In this document: one piece after another, positions 61,035-64,000 of the stretch
How the letters are laid out: the number at the start of each line of letters is the position of its first letter
Numbering within the stretch: the stretch's first letter is position 1
From: an uncultured Prevotella sp.
GTDB taxonomy: Bacteria > Bacteroidota > Bacteroidia > Bacteroidales > Bacteroidaceae
Direction: 5' to 3'
DNA length: 64,000 bases
Assembly: GCA_900547005.1 (NCBI GenBank)
Contig: URER01000006.1
Coordinates: 3,457 to 67,456 of the forward strand
Notes under the pieces: model-generated
What the model saw: the letters and a program-made list of their open reading frames with translations, nothing else
The model's database searches: none
What the model was told of the DNA's origin: nothing
Translations under genes and position numbers: made by a program

Positions 61035-62387
61035 TCATTTTACCCTTGCACCGTTGACCACAACGTTCTTCACTGTAACACCGTCAATCAGCGATTTGTC
61101 GAATCTGCCGTCGCCGTCACAGACGTTTACATTCTCAAACGTGAAGTTACGAAGGGCGTATTTGTCGCTCGCGCCGACATCAAAGAAGCGCCGGCAATCC
61201 ATATTCACATTACGCATGACGATGTTATTGCACTGCGACAAGGGCATATCCGGCCTTTCTTCGGCCTTGAAGAACTGTGTCCACGGGCGTACCACTAAGA
61301 AACTGCCGCACTTTCCGGTCATTCCGTCAACGGAAACGTACTCATAATGCTGCGGCGTGTCGGGGCGCATCTTCAGCCACAGCACACGGTCGGCCTCATC
61401 GGAGTGGCAGTTTCGCAAGACAATATTACGGTCGTATAAAGACTCCGAGCCTATCGTCAGGCAGCCATACACCCTGCCATAGCGGCATTTCTCAATCAAG
61501 ATATTAGCGTTATGTCCGTTATCCGGGTTCTTGTCTGCCCACGTTCCCTTTCCACCTTTCAGTACAACGGCGTCATCACTCACGTGCATATAGCAGCCAT
61601 ATATCAGTATGTCGTGACAAACATCAAGGTCTATGGCATCACTACTCGGTGCGCCACGTTGCGGTTCGGCCTGATACACATTCTCGGTAGGTGCGTATAT
61701 GTAACAGTTTATATAGCGGACGTGGTCGCAACGGTACAGATGATTGGTCCAGAACGGACTGTTTACGAGGCGGACATCCTGCACCGTGACGTTACGCGAG
61801 TTTGAAATATAAACCAACCGGGGCCGCATTGCCTCCAGATTGGTACAGTCAGGATTGTAACGACGGCGTATCCAGAACTCTTCCCAATATGCATGGCCGT
61901 TGCCATTGATGGTTCCTTTGCCTGTAATGGTAAAGCCGTCAACGCCGTCAACGTTTATAAGTGCGCAGAAATAATCAAGCGTCTGCCCCTCCATTCTCGT
62001 GGTCTTGACGGGGAAATGCTTTATTCTGTCTGAGCCTTTGAGCACTGCTCCGCGCATGAGATGAAGATGTGTGCCCTGCCGAAAGAACAGCGAGCCGCTG
62101 AGGAACGTACCTTCCGGCACGACAATGACGCCTCCGCCCTGCCGTGCCGCAATGTCGATAACACGCTGAATGGCTTCCGTCTGTATCACCGTACTGTCGT
62201 TTCGCACCCCATAGTCGGTAATTACGAACTTCTTTCCCAATGAACTGACATCAACTTTTGCCGTATCGGCAAACCAACGGTCTATCGGCGTACCGTCGGG
62301 CCAAGTCTCCGCCTTTGTCTGATACGGGACCAACGCCACGAGAAACAGCATCAGCATTATCCCCACCATCCTGCACATCCTCATCAT
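61035..62387 (-). CDS. GH28-family (polygalacturonase-like) secreted hydrolase
   Basis: A 450-residue exported enzyme, signal peptide ending TKAE. The right-handed beta-helix carries GH28 words: GGVIVVPEGTFLSGSLFF, NVTVQDVRLVNSPFW, SSDAIDLDVCHD (Asp of the N-x-D type site), HVSDDAVVLKGGKG (the Asp pair) and GCLTIGSESLYD; WLKMRPDT is in the place of the R-x-K motif. The usual G-H-G catalytic-site His before the IGSE stretch reads as Y-G-C here, so this is a divergent GH28 group, possibly with another uronide linkage. It starts 7 bp after the SDR gene's stop and belongs to a hexuronate-related operon. Confidence 0.85.
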   Translation of the reverse strand: MMRMCRMVGIMLMLFLVALVPYQTKAETWPDGTPIDRWFADTAKVDVSSLGKKFVITDYGVRNDSTVIQTEAIQRVIDIAARQGGGVIVVPEGTFLSGSLFFRQGTHLHLMRGAVLKGSDRIKHFPVKTTRMEGQTLDYFCALINVDGVDGFTITGKGTINGNGHAYWEEFWIRRRYNPDCTNLEAMRPRLVYISNSRNVTVQDVRLVNSPFWTNHLYRCDHVRYINCYIYAPTENVYQAEPQRGAPSSDAIDLDVCHDILIYGCYMHVSDDAVVLKGGKGTWADKNPDNGHNANILIEKCRYGRVYGCLTIGSESLYDRNIVLRNCHSDEADRVLWLKMRPDTPQHYEYVSVDGMTGKCGSFLVVRPWTQFFKAEERPDMPLSQCNNIVMRNVNMDCRRFFDVGASDKYALRNFTFENVNVCDGDGRFDKSLIDGVTVKNVVVNGARVK

Positions 62388-62394
62388 CCTTTAA

Positions 62395-63207
62395 TTACAT
62401 TGCCAACACATTGAAGCCGCCGTCAACGATTGCGACCGTACCGGTAACGAACTTAGACGCGTCCGACATCAGATAATGGATTGTTCCGCACAACTCCTCG
62501 GGGTCGCCCATGCGACCGAACGGTGTCTGACGGATTACATCCTGACCACGCTCGGTGTATGTACCATCGGGATTGGTGAGCAAAGAACGGTTCTGCTCGG
62601 TGATGAAGAAGCCCGGAGCGATGGCGTTCACGCGTATTCCCTCGCCGAACTTCCGCGCACATTCCGTAGCCATATAGGCCGTGAAATTGCTGATTCCTGC
62701 CTTTGCTGCCGAATAGCCACACACGCGGGTGAGCGGACGGAACGCCGACATCGACGAGAAGTTTATCACGTTGCCCTTACCCTGAGCCACCATTGGCTTT
62801 AGGAAAACCTGAGTCGGTATAACCGTACCCACGAGATTGAGGTTGAGCACCTGTGAGAAAGCCTCCGGACTGAGGTCGAACACATTCTTATCGGGACCGA
62901 TTGTAGCTCCCGGCATATTGCCTCCGGCAGCGTTGAGCAGAGTGTCTATGCGTCCGTACTTGGCAAGAATGTCGTCGCAGTTCTTCTGAACCGTCTCCTT
63001 ATCCATCACGTCGGTCTTCATAAACTCGCACTCGCCGCCTTCGGCCTTTATCTCGTCAGCAATCGCGTTGCCCACCTCTTCCTTGCGACCGAGTATTATC
63101 ACCTTCGCGCCATTCAGCGCAAGATACTTCGCAATGGTGCGTCCAAGCACACCTGTACCGCCCGTTATGACGGTCACGTTATCTTTTATATCAAATAGAT
63201 TAGTCAT
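62395..63207 (-). CDS. SDR-family oxidoreductase, probable fructuronate reductase (D-mannonate oxidoreductase) type
   Basis: A 270-residue classical SDR. NAD(P) motif TGGTGVLG (residues 15-22), NAAGG (about 92-96), catalytic SSMSAF and YSAAKAG (Tyr-x3-Lys). It starts MTNLFDIKDNVTVITGG, like the SDR enzymes found with uxuA in Bacteroidetes, which interconvert D-fructuronate and D-mannonate. The flanking genes (GH28 after it, mannonate dehydratase before it) support this. KduD-type 2-keto-3-deoxygluconate chemistry is the main alternative. A MITE-like element separates it from uxuA, so a single transcript over all three genes is uncertain. Confidence 0.85.
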   Translation of the reverse strand: MTNLFDIKDNVTVITGGTGVLGRTIAKYLALNGAKVIILGRKEEVGNAIADEIKAEGGECEFMKTDVMDKETVQKNCDDILAKYGRIDTLLNAAGGNMPGATIGPDKNVFDLSPEAFSQVLNLNLVGTVIPTQVFLKPMVAQGKGNVINFSSMSAFRPLTRVCGYSAAKAGISNFTAYMATECARKFGEGIRVNAIAPGFFITEQNRSLLTNPDGTYTERGQDVIRQTPFGRMGDPEELCGTIHYLMSDASKFVTGTVAIVDGGFNVLAM

Positions 63208-63294
63208 TTTCCTTATACCTTATTATATATATTATTCCTTATATATGAGTGAACAGAATTTCAACGTCTATCCTGTTCACCCGTTTTTCAGCAA

Positions 63295-63567
63295 CTCACC
63301 CGATAAATATAGGGGAAGTCTTTTATTAGATATTATGTCACCCTTTGCACACACTTTACGCCATACTGTCTTAATACAGATTTACTTCAGAGTATTTAAG
63401 GCCGGATTACTCCGGTACTGAAGCCAAAATACTTGAGTAATCAGGCCGGAATTACTTGAGTACTGCGCCCAAAATACTCGAGTACTGTGCCAAAAATACT
63501 CGAGTATTGCGCCATAGTACTATACTGTCCGACCGAAATAGGTTGCCCCCTGTATTTATCGGATGAG
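63295..63567. mobile_element. MITE-like element, copy C, carrying a TACTCGAGTA array
   Basis: Terminal inverted repeats CTCACCCGATAAATATAGGGG (63295-63315) and the inverse of CCCCTGTATTTATCGGATGA (63547-63567) agree at 19 of 21 positions. It is 273 bp long, close to copies A and B (24002, 27061), which share the CACCCGATAAAT end, but its core is different: it holds a 22-23 bp tandem array (63406-63523). No transposase. Confidence 0.6.
63406..63523. repeat. 22-bp tandem array with TACTCGAGTA-type palindromes, copy 2
   Basis: Units carry TACTCCGGTA, TACTTGAGTA twice, TACTCGAGTA twice, with ATTGCGCCATAGTACTATAC at the right end. Read on the minus strand it matches the array at 50691-50822, including the shared lead-in ATAGTACTATGGC(G/A)CA. 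Confidence 0.8.
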
Positions 63568-63607
63568 CCTTTTTCAGCGGCCGACACGATGTCGCCGCAC
63601 GTACCTC

Positions 63608-64000
63608 TTACTCGAAAAAGCCCGGTTGCTTATACTCGATGCCCAACTCACGGTCGACCGTGGCGAGGATTCCCTGCACCTGCCCCATAGCGAACATACG
63701 TCCGAGGAACGAGTAACCGGCGTTATATCCGCGCTCACCGTCGCCCAGCATCGTCATGCCGTGGTCCACACGCATAGGCAGATTCGGGTTTGTCTTCTCG
63801 AAGATGCGCGCCAACTCAATCACGTCGGCACGTCCGCCAAGATGCGAAGCCTCGGTGAAGTCGCCGTTGGGGAATATATGGCACGAGCGAAGGTGAACGA
63901 ACCATGTGCGCGAAGCATACTTGCGTGCCAGCTCCGTGATGTTGTTATGCGCTCCGGCCGACAGCGACCCGGCACAGAACGTGAGTCCGTTGTGCGGATT
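63608..64000 (-). CDS. uxuA: Mannonate dehydratase UxuA, C-terminal part (cut by window end)
   Basis: The frame enters from the right edge and stops at 63608, giving the last 130 residues. Visible words: NPHNGLTFCAGS, then LARKYASRTWFVHLRSC and HLGGRADVIELARIFE, closing with PMRVDHGMTMLGDGERGYNAGYSFLGRMFAMGQVQGIL. These are characteristic of UxuA, which dehydrates D-mannonate to 2-keto-3-deoxygluconate, the step after the fructuronate reductase encoded downstream. The metal-binding His of the family can be seen in VHLR and RVDHG. The rest of the gene is outside the window. Confidence 0.9.
   Translation of the reverse strand, partial: NPHNGLTFCAGSLSAGAHNNITELARKYASRTWFVHLRSCHIFPNGDFTEASHLGGRADVIELARIFEKTNPNLPMRVDHGMTMLGDGERGYNAGYSFLGRMFAMGQVQGILATVDRELGIEYKQPGFFE

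Noticed and set aside
1..64000. tRNA, rRNA and complete insertion sequences
   Set aside because: No cloverleaf, rRNA or transposase signatures were recognised by eye; this is not equivalent to a tRNA scan.

Overview
The window comes from a member of the Bacteroidales, most likely a Prevotella-type (Prevotellaceae) host-associated anaerobe. The evidence is a SusC/SusD polysaccharide utilisation locus (PUL), a porP-gldKLMN cluster and sprA of the type IX secretion system (T9SS), BspA-type leucine-rich repeat proteins, and intergenic promoters with the Bacteroidetes pattern (TTTG, 19-20 bp, TAnnTTTG). The base composition is moderate, with AT-rich gaps between genes. No rRNA, tRNA, CRISPR array, prophage or intact insertion sequence was seen.

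Layout. 1-197: end of a DUF6377-like regulator. 325-7775 (minus): a four-gene operon with a GH87-like alpha-1,3-glucanase, a BspA/carbohydrate-binding protein and two small acidic proteins. 7.8-9.7 kb: decayed DNA holding an ORF6N-domain pseudogene, copy 1 of a ~500-bp repeat and the stump of an AAA ATPase gene. 9.7-19.7 kb (plus): a PUL of two surface/periplasmic proteins, SusC, SusD, a GH71/99-like lipoprotein and a GH97 enzyme. 19.8-23.2 kb (minus): priA and an Abi-family gene. 23.3-27.5 kb: repeat copy 2, two MITE-like elements, a secreted protein with a G8 tract in its signal peptide, and a split lysO. 27.5-34.5 kb (minus): a beta-barrel protein, then the T9SS core genes in the order porP, gldK, gldL, gldM (frameshifted), gldN. 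34.6-37.8 kb: a DUF4143-type ATPase bracketed by inverted 33-bp tandem arrays, repeat copy 3, and a PIN-domain toxin-antitoxin pair. 38.0-46.3 kb: ruvA and sprA. 46.5-51.9 kb: an AbiE-like pair, a BspA-like protein, a candidate structured RNA, a YafQ-type pair and a MerR regulator. 52.1-54.7 kb: alaS. 55.0-61.0 kb: a six-gene block that looks like lipid A or surface glycan modification plus a two-component system. 61.0-64.0 kb (minus): GH28, an SDR oxidoreductase and uxuA (cut by the window end), a hexuronate catabolism group.

How the parts work together. Two glycan systems, an alpha-glucan group and a hexuronate group, feed surface or periplasmic hydrolysis into import or central metabolism. 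The T9SS genes supply the export route for secreted proteins, four of which here end in short lysine-rich tails resembling T9SS C-terminal domains. The defence and toxin-antitoxin genes sit next to dispersed repeats, so the accessory islands in this window appear marked by repeat families. The most unusual signals are the ATPase with paired 33-bp arrays and its decayed counterpart at 9.3 kb, the three-copy ~500-bp repeat that keeps one reading frame, the MITE-like family sharing CACCCGATAAAT ends, and the TACTCGAGTA array found at two sites.
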